DNA of 64,000 nt, from contig CAJXJW010000001.1 in assembly GCA_913055625.1 (NCBI GenBank), forward strand, positions 682,001 to 746,000, read 5' to 3'. This DNA comes from an uncultured Pseudomonadota bacterium (GTDB lineage: Bacteria; Pseudomonadota; Gammaproteobacteria; Steroidobacterales; Woeseiaceae). The number at the start of each line of letters is the position of its first letter. Position 1 is the first letter of the stretch. The notes beneath the pieces are model-generated. The model saw nothing but the letters and a program-made list of their open reading frames with translations, was not told where the DNA came from and made no database searches. The translations under genes were made by a program, and so were the position numbers. This document shows positions 43,128 through 53,500 of the stretch, one piece after another.

Positions 43128-43895
43128 ATGAGCCACGCACGCCGGGTACAGGAGCAGCCGGCCTACCTGTTGCACCATCGTCCGTTTCGCGACTCGAGCC
43201 TGCTCATCGACCTGCTGTCCCGCGATCACGGCCGCCTCGCCGTGGTTGCCCGCGGCGCCAGGGCGGCGCGCTCCCGGCTGAAGGGTGTGCTGCGGCCGTT
43301 CCTTCCGCTGCGGCTGTCATGGGTCGCGCGCGGGGACCTCGGCACGCTCACCGGGGCGGAGCTCGACGGCGCGCCGCTGGCGCTCACCGGTGACGGGCTG
43401 CTCTCCGGCTACTACGTCAACGAGCTGCTGCTGAACCTGCTGCACCGGCACGACCCGCAGCCGGAGGTGTTCGCGGCCTACCGCGACACGATCGGCCTGC
43501 TGGCGGCGTCGGCCGCTCCGGCGGTGCCGCTCCGGCGCTTCGAACTGGAACTGCTCGCGTTGCTCGGTTATGCGCCGACGCTGGAGCACGAAGCGCGGTC
43601 TTCCCGGATGCTCTGCGCGGAAGCGCAGTACGAGTACCGCATCGATGAGGGCGCCGTTCCCGTCAGCGGCCGCTCCGGCCCCATGGTGTTCGCCGGCCGG
43701 GAGCTGATCGACATCCGGGAGCAGCGTTTCGACGATGAGGCGGCACTCGCGGCGGCCGGCCGGCTGTTGCGTGCGATGATCGCGTTTCATCTCGGCGGGA
43801 AGGAGCTGCGAAGCCGCCGCGTCATGGTCGACCTCAAGCGCAGTCGCGTTAGAATGGCCGACCGCCCGACCATGGAAACGGAAGAAGACACGTGA
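43128..43895 (+). CDS. recO: DNA repair protein RecO
   Basis: Mediator that loads RecA onto SSB-coated single-stranded DNA with RecR. 255 residues. N-terminal OB fold with [20 protein letters not shown], followed by the helical C-terminal domain ([33 protein letters not shown]). Zinc Cys residues are absent, as in E. coli. Stop overlaps pdxJ by 4 bp. Confidence 0.95.
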   Translation: MSHARRVQEQPAYLLHHRPFRDSSLLIDLLSRDHGRLAVVARGARAARSRLKGVLRPFLPLRLSWVARGDLGTLTGAELDGAPLALTGDGLLSGYYVNELLLNLLHRHDPQPEVFAAYRDTIGLLAASAAPAVPLRRFELELLALLGYAPTLEHEARSSRMLCAEAQYEYRIDEGAVPVSGRSGPMVFAGRELIDIREQRFDDEAALAAAGRLLRAMIAFHLGGKELRSRRVMVDLKRSRVRMADRPTMETEEDT

Positions 43896-44629
43896 GCCGG
43901 CTACCGCTGCACCTGGGAGTCAACATCGACCACATTGCCACCGTCCGCCGGGCCCGCGGCACGGACTATCCGCGGCCGTCGGATGCCGTGCCGATCGCGG
44001 AGGCGGCCGGTGCCGACAGCATTACCGTGCACCTCCGCGAGGATCGCCGGCACATCCAGGATCACGATCTCGAGGAGATTTGCGAACGGCTGACGACGCG
44101 CATGAACCTCGAATGCGCGGTGACCGACGAGATGCTCGCCATCGCGGTGCGTACCGCGCCCGGCGACGTGTGCCTCGTGCCGGAGCGCCGCGAGGAAGTG
44201 ACGACGGAGGGCGGCCTCGACGTGGCGGGGCAGCCGGACAAGGTGCGCCGCGCCTGCGCGCGGCTGACCGAGGCGGGCATTCGGGCGTCGTTGTTCATCG
44301 ACCCCGATCCGCGCCAGCTCGACGCCGCGGTGGCGGTCGGCGCCCCGGTCGTCGAGTTGCACACCGGGGCGTATGCCGAGGCCGACGACGCGGGCGCTGC
44401 GACTGAACTCCGGCGAATCCGCGAGGCGGCGGTGCTCGGTGTCGAGCGCGGCCTCGTCGTGAACGCGGGCCACGGTCTGCACTACGGGAACGTCGCGGCG
44501 GTTGCGCGCATTCCGCAGATCGTCGAGCTCAACATCGGGCATTCCATCATAGCGCGGGCCGTCTTCGATGGCCTCGCCACGGCCGTCGCGGACATGAAGC
44601 GTCGCATGCTGGAGGCCCGGTATGAGTGA
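43892..44629 (+). CDS. pdxJ: Pyridoxine 5'-phosphate synthase
   Basis: Condenses 1-deoxyxylulose-5-phosphate with 3-amino-1-hydroxyacetone phosphate to form pyridoxine phosphate. GTG start, 245 residues. Signature segments [31 protein letters not shown] and [10 protein letters not shown] are present. Its substrate DXP is also the MEP-pathway precursor, so DXP synthase should still exist in this organism even if dxr is absent. Confidence 0.97.
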   Translation: MSRLPLHLGVNIDHIATVRRARGTDYPRPSDAVPIAEAAGADSITVHLREDRRHIQDHDLEEICERLTTRMNLECAVTDEMLAIAVRTAPGDVCLVPERREEVTTEGGLDVAGQPDKVRRACARLTEAGIRASLFIDPDPRQLDAAVAVGAPVVELHTGAYAEADDAGAATELRRIREAAVLGVERGLVVNAGHGLHYGNVAAVARIPQIVELNIGHSIIARAVFDGLATAVADMKRRMLEARYE

Positions 44630-44662
44630 CGGCGCATCGCCCGCGGTCGGCGAGCGGCGCAC

Positions 44663-45049
44663 GTGATCTTCGGCATCGGCACGGACATCGTCGAGCGGGT
44701 CCGGGTGCAGGGAACCTTCGAGCGCTTCGGCGAGAGGTTCCCCGAGCGGATCCTGATGCCCGAGGAGATGGCGCTGTTCCGGCGGAGCCAGGACCCGGTG
44801 CGTTTCCTCGGGATGCGCTTCGCCGGCAAGGAAGCGACCGTCAAGGCGCTCGGCACCGGTTTCGCACACGGGGTGTGGGTGCGTGACGTCGGCATCGTCA
44901 GCGACCCGCGGGGACGCCCGCTGGTGATATTTTCCGAGCGCGGCCATGCCGTCTGCCGCGAACTCGGTGTCGGCGCCGCGCACGTGAGCCTCACCGACGA
45001 CGCCGGGCTGATCATGGCATTCGCCGTCGCGGAGACGGCTGCGGGATAA
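44663..45049 (+). CDS. acpS: Holo-[acyl-carrier-protein] synthase
   Basis: Transfers the phosphopantetheine arm from CoA to ACP. 128 residues from GTG. The Mg-binding GTDIVE (Asp8) and RFAGKEATVKALGTG motifs define the family. Downstream of pdxJ by 33 bp, as in E. coli. Confidence 0.95.
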   Translation: MIFGIGTDIVERVRVQGTFERFGERFPERILMPEEMALFRRSQDPVRFLGMRFAGKEATVKALGTGFAHGVWVRDVGIVSDPRGRPLVIFSERGHAVCRELGVGAAHVSLTDDAGLIMAFAVAETAAG

Positions 45050-45052
45050 CAC

Positions 45053-45826
45053 ATGCACAGCTTTTCCTTCGACATCGAGACCATCCCTGACGTGGACCTG
45101 GGCCGCCGGCTCCTGGACCTCGACGGACTGTCCGACGAAGACGTCGCGACCGCGATGGTGTTCAAGCGCCAGCAGGCGGCGGGCACGGACTTCCTGCCGC
45201 TGCACCAGCATCGCATCGTCGCGATCTCGGTGGCGCTGCGCACCGGCGACAGCTTTCGCGTGTGGAGCCTCGGTGACGAGGATGCGGACGAGGCCGAGTT
45301 GGTCCGGCGCTTCTTCGACGGCATCGAGCGCTATACGCCGGATCTCGTCTCGTGGAACGGCAGCGGCTTCGACCTGCCGGTGTTGAATTACCGTGCGCTG
45401 AAGCACGGCATTCGCGCGCCGCGCTACTGGGAAATCGGCGACACGGATCGCGATTTCCGCTGGAACAATTACCTGGGCCGGTTTCACTGGCGGCACGTCG
45501 ACTTGATGGACGTGCTGGCCAACTACAATCCGCGTGCCAATGCGAAGCTGGACGAGATCGCCGTCATGCTCGGCTTCCCGGGCAAGCTGGGCATGAGTGG
45601 CGACAAGGTCTGGGACACCTGGCTGGCCGGCGGCATTGCGGAGATCCGCAACTACTGCGAAACCGACGTGCTGAATACCTGGCTGGTGTTCCTGCGTTTC
45701 GAGTACCTGCGTGGCCGCCTCGACGAAGAGGATCTCGCGCGCGAGTTCGCGCTGGTCCGGTCGACGTTGCGTGACATGGGCGCGGCGCACATGGACGAGT
45801 TCCTCGCCGCCTGGCCGGAGGACTGA
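45053..45826 (+). CDS. PolB-like 3'-5' exonuclease (DEDDy)
   Basis: Stand-alone exonuclease of the family related to the proofreading domain of PolB. 257 residues. ExoI motif FDIETIPD (Asp7, Glu9), ExoII LVSWNGSGFDLPVLNYR, and ExoIII with the Tyr variant (EIRNYCETDVLNTWL) give the full DEDDy set. Three bp after acpS. Physiological substrate unknown. Confidence 0.88.
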   Translation: MHSFSFDIETIPDVDLGRRLLDLDGLSDEDVATAMVFKRQQAAGTDFLPLHQHRIVAISVALRTGDSFRVWSLGDEDADEAELVRRFFDGIERYTPDLVSWNGSGFDLPVLNYRALKHGIRAPRYWEIGDTDRDFRWNNYLGRFHWRHVDLMDVLANYNPRANAKLDEIAVMLGFPGKLGMSGDKVWDTWLAGGIAEIRNYCETDVLNTWLVFLRFEYLRGRLDEEDLAREFALVRSTLRDMGAAHMDEFLAAWPED

Positions 45827-45828
45827 GC

Positions 45829-47145
45829 GTGGCGCGCGGCCGCCGTGCCGAACCGGAAACCGGCACTGTCCGCGCCGTGACACACGACGGCCGCGGCATC
45901 GTCGACGGCGCCGGCAAGAAGGTGTTCGTTGCGGGCGCGCTCGCCGGCGAGACCGTGACGTACCTTCGCCGCAAGCGCCGGCGCAATTTCGACGAGGCAG
46001 AGCTCCTCGACGTGATCGACGCGTCGCCGGAGCGCGTTGCGCCAAAATGCGCGGCGTTCGGCTATTGTGGCGGATGCGCGCTGCAGCACATCGGCATCGA
46101 CCAGCAGCGCGAGATCAAGGAGCAGAGCCTCCGCGACAGTCTCGAGCGCATCGGCGGAGTCACGCCGCGCGAATGGTTGCCGCCGTTGGTCGCGGAGCCC
46201 TGGCACTACCGCCGGCGCGCGCGGCTCGCGGTGAAAGACGTGGCGAACAAGGGCCGCGTGCTCGTGGGCTTTCGCGAGCGCCACGCGCCCTATGTTGCCG
46301 ACATGCACCGCTGCGAGATACTCGCGCAGCCCGTCGACGGCCTCCTGGACGCGCTCAGCGACCTGGTCGGTCATCTCACGATCCGTGCCCGCCTGCCCCA
46401 GATCGAGGTTGCCGTCGCGGATGAGGCCACCGCGCTCGTGTTTCGTGTGCTCGACGATCCGGGCAGCGCCGACCGGGAACGGCTCGTCGCGTTCGCAGCC
46501 GACGTCGGCGTGCAGGTCTGGCTGCAGCCCGGTGGTCCGGACTCGATCGTCCCGCTGGCGCCGGCTGATCCCGCGCCGCTGACGTACCGCCTATCGGCAT
46601 TCGACGTGACGATCGCGTTCGAGCCGGTCGATTTCGTGCAGGTGAATGGCGCGATCAACGAGCGCATGGTCGAGCGCGCCATCGAGCTGCTCGACGTCGG
46701 ACCGGCGCAGCGTGCGCTGGATCTCTACTGCGGCATCGGCAATTTCTCGCTGCCGCTTGCGCGCCGTGCCGCGGAGGTGCTGGGCATCGAGGGCGAGGCG
46801 GCGCTGGTGGAGCGGGCGGCCGCGAATGCGGCACGCAATGGCATCACGAACGCCCGGTTCCGCCGCGCGGATCTCTCCGCCGTGGACGGCCGCGAAGACT
46901 GGATGCGGCAGTCCTGGGACCGCCTGCTGCTGGACCCGGCGCGCAGCGGCGCCGCCGAGGTCGTCGACCGGCTGCCGAGGCTGGGGCCGGACCGCGTGGT
47001 CTATGTCTCCTGCCACCCGGCAACCCTGGCCCGGGACGCGGGTGTGATCGTCGACACCCACGGCTACCGGCTCGAGGCCGCCGGCATCATCGACATGTTC
47101 CCGCATACTGCTCACGTGGAGTCTGTCGCAGTTTTCACTAAATAA
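45829..47145 (+). CDS. rlmD: 23S rRNA (uracil(1939)-C(5))-methyltransferase RlmD
   Basis: Methylates U1939 of 23S rRNA with SAM. GTG start, 438 residues. N-terminal TRAM domain (residues about 10-65); Fe-S ligands in PKCAAFGYCGGC with a further Cys in HRCEIL; SAM site LDLYCGIGNFSLPLA; catalytic Cys in VSCHPATLARD. Two bp after the exonuclease gene. Its stop is followed by an AT-rich promoter-like stretch. Confidence 0.95.
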   Translation: MARGRRAEPETGTVRAVTHDGRGIVDGAGKKVFVAGALAGETVTYLRRKRRRNFDEAELLDVIDASPERVAPKCAAFGYCGGCALQHIGIDQQREIKEQSLRDSLERIGGVTPREWLPPLVAEPWHYRRRARLAVKDVANKGRVLVGFRERHAPYVADMHRCEILAQPVDGLLDALSDLVGHLTIRARLPQIEVAVADEATALVFRVLDDPGSADRERLVAFAADVGVQVWLQPGGPDSIVPLAPADPAPLTYRLSAFDVTIAFEPVDFVQVNGAINERMVERAIELLDVGPAQRALDLYCGIGNFSLPLARRAAEVLGIEGEAALVERAAANAARNGITNARFRRADLSAVDGREDWMRQSWDRLLLDPARSGAAEVVDRLPRLGPDRVVYVSCHPATLARDAGVIVDTHGYRLEAAGIIDMFPHTAHVESVAVFTK

Positions 47146-47157
47146 ACCATGTAGTTA

Positions 47158-47186
47158 TTGTGTTTTCCTAAATTTGTTCTTATCGT
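47158..47186 (+). promoter_or_regulatory. Candidate nagZ promoter
   Basis: TTGTGT (47158-47163), 17 bp and TATCGT (47181-47186) sit in a markedly AT-rich gap after rlmD. The predicted start falls at about 47193, on the nagZ ATG itself, and no Shine-Dalgarno is present, so nagZ may be translated from a leaderless or nearly leaderless transcript. Confidence 0.4.
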
Positions 47187-47192
47187 CAGCTC

Positions 47193-48239
47193 ATGTCACT
47201 CGGTCCGATCATGCTGGACATCGAAGGCGTCGCCCTGACGCCGGCAGACCGCGACCTGCTGGTCGAGCCGGCGGTCGGCGGCGTCATCCTGTTCTCGCGG
47301 AATTACGCGTCGCCGAACCAGCTTGTCGACCTCGTGGCGGATATCCGGGCGCTGCGCAGCCCGCCGCTGATCGTGGCGGTCGATCACGAGGGTGGGCGCG
47401 TGCAGCGCTTTCGTGACGGCTTCACGCGCGTGCCGCCGATGCGCACGATCGGTGAGCTCTGGCGGAAGGACCGGGACGCCGCGGTCGGCCTCGCGCGCCG
47501 CACCGGCTGGCTGATCGCCGCGGAACTGCGCGCCGTCGGCATCGACCTCGCGTTCGCGCCCTGCGTGGACCTGGACTGGGGCGTCAGCGACATCATCGGC
47601 GACCGGGCCTTCGGGCGGCGGCCGGAGCAGGTCGCGGACCTGGCCCTCGCGTTCGCGCGCGGGCTGCGCAGCGCCGGCATGGGCGCGGTCGCCAAGCACT
47701 TCCCCGGTCACGGGGCGGTCGTGGCGGACTCGCACCTGAAGCTGCCGATCGACCGGCGCGAATACGGGGACATCCTCGACGACCTGCGGCCTTACGAGAA
47801 ACTGATCGGGACCGGTGCCCTGGCCGGGGTCATGACCGCGCACGTCGTGTACCCGGAGATTGACGAGGCGCCGGCGAGCTTCTCGCCGTACTGGGTGCAG
47901 CGCGAGCTGCGCCAGCGACTCGGCTTCCAGGGCGCCATCTTTTGCGACGATCTCAGCATGAAGGCGGCCACCGGCTACGGCAACATGGCGGAACGGGCGC
48001 GCCGCGCGCTCGATGCCGGTTGCGACATGGTGCTGGTCTGCAACGATCGCGCCGGCGCGCAGAATGCCGTCGCGGCGCTGCGGGACACGTCGAACCCGCC
48101 GTCGCTCGTGCGCCTCGCGCGCTTGCACGGCACCGGCCAGGTGCTGCGGGAGACACTGATGGCGAGCGACGACTGGCAATCCGCGCGCGACGAACTGGCG
48201 CAGTGGACGGAACCGCCGGAGCTCAGGCTCGATGCCTGA
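47193..48239 (+). CDS. nagZ: Beta-N-acetylhexosaminidase NagZ (GH3)
   Basis: Cytoplasmic enzyme that removes GlcNAc from anhydro-muropeptides in peptidoglycan recycling, producing inducers of AmpC in some species. 348 residues. VDHEGGRVQRF, the catalytic loop AKHFPGHGAVVADSH and the nucleophile Asp in FCDDLSMKA are diagnostic. Overlaps the next gene by 8 bp, as in the Pseudomonas nagZ-MTIP pair. Confidence 0.96.
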   Translation: MSLGPIMLDIEGVALTPADRDLLVEPAVGGVILFSRNYASPNQLVDLVADIRALRSPPLIVAVDHEGGRVQRFRDGFTRVPPMRTIGELWRKDRDAAVGLARRTGWLIAAELRAVGIDLAFAPCVDLDWGVSDIIGDRAFGRRPEQVADLALAFARGLRSAGMGAVAKHFPGHGAVVADSHLKLPIDRREYGDILDDLRPYEKLIGTGALAGVMTAHVVYPEIDEAPASFSPYWVQRELRQRLGFQGAIFCDDLSMKAATGYGNMAERARRALDAGCDMVLVCNDRAGAQNAVAALRDTSNPPSLVRLARLHGTGQVLRETLMASDDWQSARDELAQWTEPPELRLDA

Positions 48240-48987
48240 CACGCTGGCCGTCATCGCAGGTTCCGGGTTCGACGGCGTGTTGGCCGGGACGGACATCGCG
48301 CCGCGGGCGACGCCCTGGGGCGACATGTCGGCCGCGCCACGGCGAGTCTTGCTGGGGTCACGCGACGTCATCGTCCTGGACCGGCACGGCGCTCCGCCGG
48401 TCATCCCCGCGCACCGGGTCGACTACCGGGCGAACATCGCGGGGCTTGCCGACCTCGGCGTCCGCGCGGTCATAGGCCTGAACACGGTCGGCGGCATCAC
48501 CGGCCGGGCCGCGCCAGGCACGCTCGCGGTGCCGGCGGACCTCATCGACTACACGTGGGGGCGGGAGACGAGCTTTTTCAACGGCAAGGACGAAGGCCTG
48601 CAGCACATCGACTTTTCCGAGCCGTTCTCCGGGATGTTGCGGCGCCGGCTGGTGGCGGCGGCCCGACGGGCCGGTGTGGACTGCTGCGACGGCGGCGTGT
48701 ACGCCGTTACCCAGGGCCCGCGGCTCGAAACGGCCGCGGAGATCGATCGGCTGGAGCGCGACGGTGCCGACTACGTCGGTATGACGGCGATGCCGGAGGC
48801 GGGCCTCGCGCGCGAACGTGGCATTGACTACGCGTGCGTGGCGCTGGTCGTCAACGCGGCAGCCGGGCGCGGGCAGGGCTCCATACACCAGGACGTCGAG
48901 CGCCACTCGGCCGGGGCGCGGCGAGCCGCCCTGGCGCTGCTCGAGGCGCTTCTCGATGGCGATTCCGGCGACGCTGAGCGATCATGA
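48232..48987 (+). CDS. mtnP: S-methyl-5'-thioinosine phosphorylase (MtnP family)
   Basis: Purine nucleoside phosphorylase family enzyme; the Pseudomonas homologue beside nagZ acts on methylthioinosine in methionine salvage. 251 residues. Phosphate-site GSGFDG, base-site TQGPRLETAAEI and MTAMPEAGLARE are conserved. Whether the substrate is methylthioinosine or methylthioadenosine cannot be settled by reading; synteny favours methylthioinosine. Confidence 0.85.
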   Translation: MPDTLAVIAGSGFDGVLAGTDIAPRATPWGDMSAAPRRVLLGSRDVIVLDRHGAPPVIPAHRVDYRANIAGLADLGVRAVIGLNTVGGITGRAAPGTLAVPADLIDYTWGRETSFFNGKDEGLQHIDFSEPFSGMLRRRLVAAARRAGVDCCDGGVYAVTQGPRLETAAEIDRLERDGADYVGMTAMPEAGLARERGIDYACVALVVNAAAGRGQGSIHQDVERHSAGARRAALALLEALLDGDSGDAERS

Positions 48988-49006
48988 CGCGCGGGCGGGG
49001 AGACGC

Positions 49007-49888
49007 ATGACGGGTATTTCGCAGCAGGTCCTGGAGCAGGTCATCGGCGCGAGCCGGGAGGCGGTGCTGGTCGTCCATCTCGGGCACTCGGACTGGCCGG
49101 TCGTGATTGCGAACCCGGCTTTCGAGGACTTCGGCGGTAGCGGACAGGTCGGGCGCCCGGTGGCCGATGTCATCGAGGGGCTCGTTGGGCGCGACCTTGC
49201 GCTCGAGATCAGCGAGTCCCTGCGGAACCGGCAGGAAACGAGCTACCCGATCGAGGCGGGCGGCAGCGAGCGCCTGCTCGCGCTGAAGCCCCTCGCTGTC
49301 GACGGCGACGACGACGCAGCTTACGTGGCGCTGTATTTCCGCGGTACCGGCCGCGGTGCCGACGGCCAGGAAGCGCAGCATGCGCTGCTCAATGCCAAGC
49401 GCCGCATTCGCGACCTGACCCGCGACGACCCGGTGACCGGGCTACTGAACGAGAAGGCGTTCCGCGACGTGCTCGCACACGACTGGGCCGTCGCGGCGCG
49501 GGAACGCGGCCTGCTCGCGCTGGTCCTGTTCTGCCTCGACGATTTCGACGCGTATTTCGACGTGTTCGGGCGGCACGCGACGGATTCGTGCCTGCGCCGC
49601 GTCGGCCTGGCGGTGCGTCGCTGCCTGCGCCGGGCCAGCGACGTCGTGGCGCGGCTCGACGGGGCGCGCTTCGTCGTCCTCTCGCACGCGTCGGACGAAG
49701 CCTCGGTACGCGAATTCGCCGACCAGATCGCGACGACCGTTCGGGAACTGGGATTGCATCACCCGCGTTCGACCCGCGGGCGCTTCGTGACGGTGAGCCC
49801 TCACGTGGTGGCGCTGCAGGCGGGCGATGAAGGGGAAACGGCGGATAGCTTTCTCGCGCGCGTCCTCGCGCTCGATGACGCGGACTAG
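49007..49888 (+). CDS. PAS-like plus degenerate GGDEF protein with retained I-site
   Basis: 293 residues; GGGGAGA precedes the ATG. A PAS-like N-terminal half (about residues 10-120; EAVLVVHLGHSDWPVVIANP) is followed by a GGDEF fold starting TRDDPVTGLLNEKAFRD. The active-site signature reads DGARF (218-222), so cyclase activity is not expected. The RxxD inhibitory-site motif RASD (209-212) remains, five residues before, the spacing seen in PleD, so c-di-GMP binding is possible. No membrane span. Ends 4 bp inside the convergent csiV. Confidence 0.8.
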   Translation: MTGISQQVLEQVIGASREAVLVVHLGHSDWPVVIANPAFEDFGGSGQVGRPVADVIEGLVGRDLALEISESLRNRQETSYPIEAGGSERLLALKPLAVDGDDDAAYVALYFRGTGRGADGQEAQHALLNAKRRIRDLTRDDPVTGLLNEKAFRDVLAHDWAVAARERGLLALVLFCLDDFDAYFDVFGRHATDSCLRRVGLAVRRCLRRASDVVARLDGARFVVLSHASDEASVREFADQIATTVRELGLHHPRSTRGRFVTVSPHVVALQAGDEGETADSFLARVLALDDAD

Positions 49889-50589
49889 GGACGGCTCGCC
49901 GCGGTCTCCTCGTCCTCGACCCGCCACACCCGCGCAATGACCCCGAACTGCGGGTGGTCGTAATAGCGCACTTCCCCGTTTTTCATGATGCGTTTCTCGC
50001 GCAGCGTGTAGCGCAGCGGTGCGTATTCCTCCCGCGTGTCGTTCGCGGCGTAGTAGGCCGATGCCGGTGTCGTTGCGCCGGATGCGGCCGCGAGGCTCAG
50101 GTCGACGGCCAGGTGCAGGTAGCGGCTCATCGCGAGGGACACGCTCCCGTCGAGGCCGGGCGGCGGCGGGGCGAAACGGTCGAGGGCCAGCTCCGGCGGC
50201 TCGACGTCCGGCAGCGTCTCCTGGACCCAGCCGAAGTGCATCAGCGGGTCGTAAGCCTGCAACCGTGAGAGCCGCCCCCACGTCTCCTGCATCGTGAACT
50301 CGTCGTCCGAGAGCAGGCGGAAGTGCAGCGCCGCGGTCTCGTCCACGACGGTGTCCGGTGCCGGGACAGGTTCGAGGTCCGTGAACTCCGGCAGGCCGGG
50401 ATCGCCTTCCACGCGCTCCGGAACGAAGATCTCGGTTCCGACGGAATCGAGTTCCGCGTACCGGAAGATGATCATTTCGACCGCGTAGCGGCGGCCCGTC
50501 TCGGGCGCCGACGCCGTGTCGGCCGGCTGCTGCCCGGGGGCCAGCAGCGGCAGGAGGAGCAGTGCGGCAGCGGTGATTCGTCGCATCAT
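49885..50589 (-). CDS. csiV: CsiV-like periplasmic protein (DUF2803 family)
   Basis: 234 residues with a signal peptide (TAAALLLLPLLAPGQQ). The N-terminal strand YAVEMIIFRY and the C-terminal RYTLREKRIMKNGEVRYYDH followed by PQFGVIARV fit the CsiV family; the Vibrio member binds peptidoglycan and activates PBP1A. Its ATG overlaps the mfd stop (ATGA), the usual mfd-csiV arrangement. Family call rests on these segments and on context. Confidence 0.72.
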   Translation of the reverse strand: MMRRITAAALLLLPLLAPGQQPADTASAPETGRRYAVEMIIFRYAELDSVGTEIFVPERVEGDPGLPEFTDLEPVPAPDTVVDETAALHFRLLSDDEFTMQETWGRLSRLQAYDPLMHFGWVQETLPDVEPPELALDRFAPPPPGLDGSVSLAMSRYLHLAVDLSLAAASGATTPASAYYAANDTREEYAPLRYTLREKRIMKNGEVRYYDHPQFGVIARVWRVEDEETAASRP

Positions 50590-53500
50590 TGACCAGCCAG
50601 CGTATCCAGAAGAGAGTTCACGGTCCCGAAGCGCTGCTCGGGGTCCGCGAGATCATCGCGGAATTGTAGCCGATGCGAGCCCTTCAGCCGGTAGCGGCCA
50701 TCATTATTCTGTACCAGGCGCACGAGCGCCACAGGGTCGATGCGGCTGTCGTCGCCAAAGAGCAGGTAGCCCCCGGCGTCAGCGGCATCGATCTTGCGCA
50801 CGCCGAGCCCCGTTGCGCGGTGCTTCAGCGCGGCAATCCGCAACAGGTTCTTCGCCGGCGGCGGCAGCAGGCCGAAACGGTCGATGAGCTCGACCTGGAG
50901 CTCCCGGCGTGCAGCGTCGTCCGCGCAGGCCGTGATGCGCTTGTACAGGATCAGTCGCAGGTGCACGTCCGGCACGTAGTCCTCCGGCAGCAGCGCCGGC
51001 ACGTGCAGGTTGATGTCGGCACCGGCATCCAGCGGCTCGTCGAGGTTCGGGACGCGGCCCTCGCGCAGCGCCTCGACGGCCTTGTTGAGCATATCCATGT
51101 ACAGCGAGAAACCGATCTCCTGGATCTGCCCGCTCTGCTCGTCGCCCAGCAGCTCGCCGGCGCCGCGAATCTCGAGGTCGTGGGTGGCAAGCGTGAACCC
51201 GGCGCCCAGGTCTTCGAGCGAATCGATCGCCTCGAGCCGCTTGATCGCGTCCGCGGTCATCGTCGCCTTCGGCGGCGCGATCAGGTACGCGTACGCGCGG
51301 TGATGCGAGCGTCCGACACGGCCGCGCAGCTGGTGCAGCTGGGCGAGGCCGAAACGGTCGGCACGATTGATGATGATCGTGTTTGCCGTCGGCACGTCGA
51401 TGCCGCTCTCGACGATCGTCGTACACAGCAGCAAATTGAAGCGCCGGTGATAGAAGTCGAACATCACCTGTTCGAGTTCGCGTTCCGGCATCTGCCCGTG
51501 GCCGATCCGGATGCCGGCCTCCGGAACGAGTTTCTCCAGCCTCTGGCCGATGCGCTGGATGTCCTCGACCTTGTTGTGAATGAAGTACACCTGGCCACCG
51601 CGCTTGATCTCGCGCAGGCAGGCCTCGCGGATCATGACGTCGTTCCACTCGCTGACGAAGGTCTTGACCGCGAGGCGTTCCGAAGGGGGCGTCGTGATCA
51701 ACGACATATCCCGCAGGCCACCGAGCGTCATGTTCAGCGTGCGCGGGATCGGCGTGGCCGTCAGCGTCAGCATGTCGACTTCGCTGCGCAGCGACTTGAT
51801 CGTCTCCTTGTGGCGGACGCCGAAACGGTGTTCCTCATCGATAATCACCAGGCCGACGTCGCGGAAATCCTTCGTGTGCTGCAGCAGCCGGTGCGTGCCG
51901 ATGACGACGTCGACCGCCCCCGAGCGAAGGCCCTCGACAATGCCGCGCACCTGTTTCGGCGACTGGAAACGCGACAGGACCTCGACGCGCACGGGCCAGT
52001 CCGCGAAGCGGTCGCGGAAGTTGTCGCCGTGTTGCTGCGCGAGCAGTGTCGTGGGCACGAGGATCGCGACCTGCTTGCCCCCGTTGACGGCCGCGAAGGT
52101 CGCGCGCAGTGCCACCTCGGTCTTGCCGAAGCCCACGTCGCCGCACACGACGCGGTCCATCGGCTGGCCGGACGCGAGGTCGGCAAGGACATCGTCGATG
52201 GTCGTGGCCTGGTCCTCGGTCAACTCGAACGGGAAGCCCTGTTCGAAGGCGCGGTACTCCGCCTCGGGCCAGCGGAAGCGGTGGCCCGGCCGCGCGGCCC
52301 GGCGCGCGTACACGTCCAGCAGTTCGGCGGCGACGTCGCGCACGCGTTCCGCGGCACGCTGCCGTGCCTTTGCCCACTGGTCGCTGCCGAGACGGTGCAA
52401 CGGCGCGCTTTCCGGTGACGCACCGGTGTAGCGGGAGATCAGGTCCAGTGCGTGCACCGGCACGTACAGCTTGTCGCCGTCGGCGTACTCGAGGTGCAGG
52501 AACTCGCCTTGGATACCGCCTGCCTCGAGCGCGACGAGACCGAGATAGCGGCCGACGCCGTATTCCGCGTGCACGACCGGCGAGCCTGGCTGGAGGTCGT
52601 TGAGCTGCCGAATGATGGCCTCGGGATCGCGCTCGGCCGCACGTCGCCGCCGCCGGGTACTCGTCCGTTCGCCGAAGAGCTGCTGCTCGCTGATGATGGC
52701 GGTGCCGGCATCGGGCAGCAGCACGCCGTTCTCCAGCGGCGCGACGGCAAGGCCGATGCGCGTGCTGCCGTCCAGGAAGTCGAACCAGCCGTTGACCCGT
52801 GCGAGGTCGAGGCCGCGCCCGCCCAGCAGCTCGCGGACCTGCTCGCGTCGCCCGGCCGTTTCCGCGGTAAACAGGACGCGGCCGTCGAAACCGTCCAGGA
52901 AGCGGATCAGCGCTCCGGCGGGGTCGTCGAAGCGTGCCTCGACGCGCATGGCCGGCGCGAGCGTCGTCGGCAGGTTGAGGTTGCCCGGCGCATCCGGCAC
53001 CGATTGCGCCGAGTAGCGAATGGCCGGGTGTGCGGCGAGACGCTCGCGGGCACGCGCCGGCGTGTGGAACGTCTCGTCCGCGGTCAGGATCGGACGTTCC
53101 GGGTCCAGGCTGCACAGCGACTGGCGCTCTTCGATCTCCCGCCAAGCGGCGTCGAGGAGACTGTCGGCGCCGTCCGGCAGGACGACGGTCGCGTCCGCGG
53201 GGAGGTAATCCAGCAGATTGCTGGTCGTGTCGAAGAACAGCGGCAGGTAGTACTCGATGCCGCCGTGGGCGATGCCGTCGGACACATCGCGGTACACGCG
53301 CGACTTGCCGGGCTGGCCCTCGAAGCGCTCTCGGTAGCGGCTCCGGAAAGCCTGCACGTCGTCGGGATCCAGCGGCACCTCGCGCGCCGGCAGCAGGCGA
53401 ACGGTATCGACCGGGTCGGCGGAGAGCTGCGTCTCGGGCGAGAACGGTCGCAGCGACTCGATCTCGTCGCCGAAGAAGTCGACGCGGTAGGGTTTGTCGG

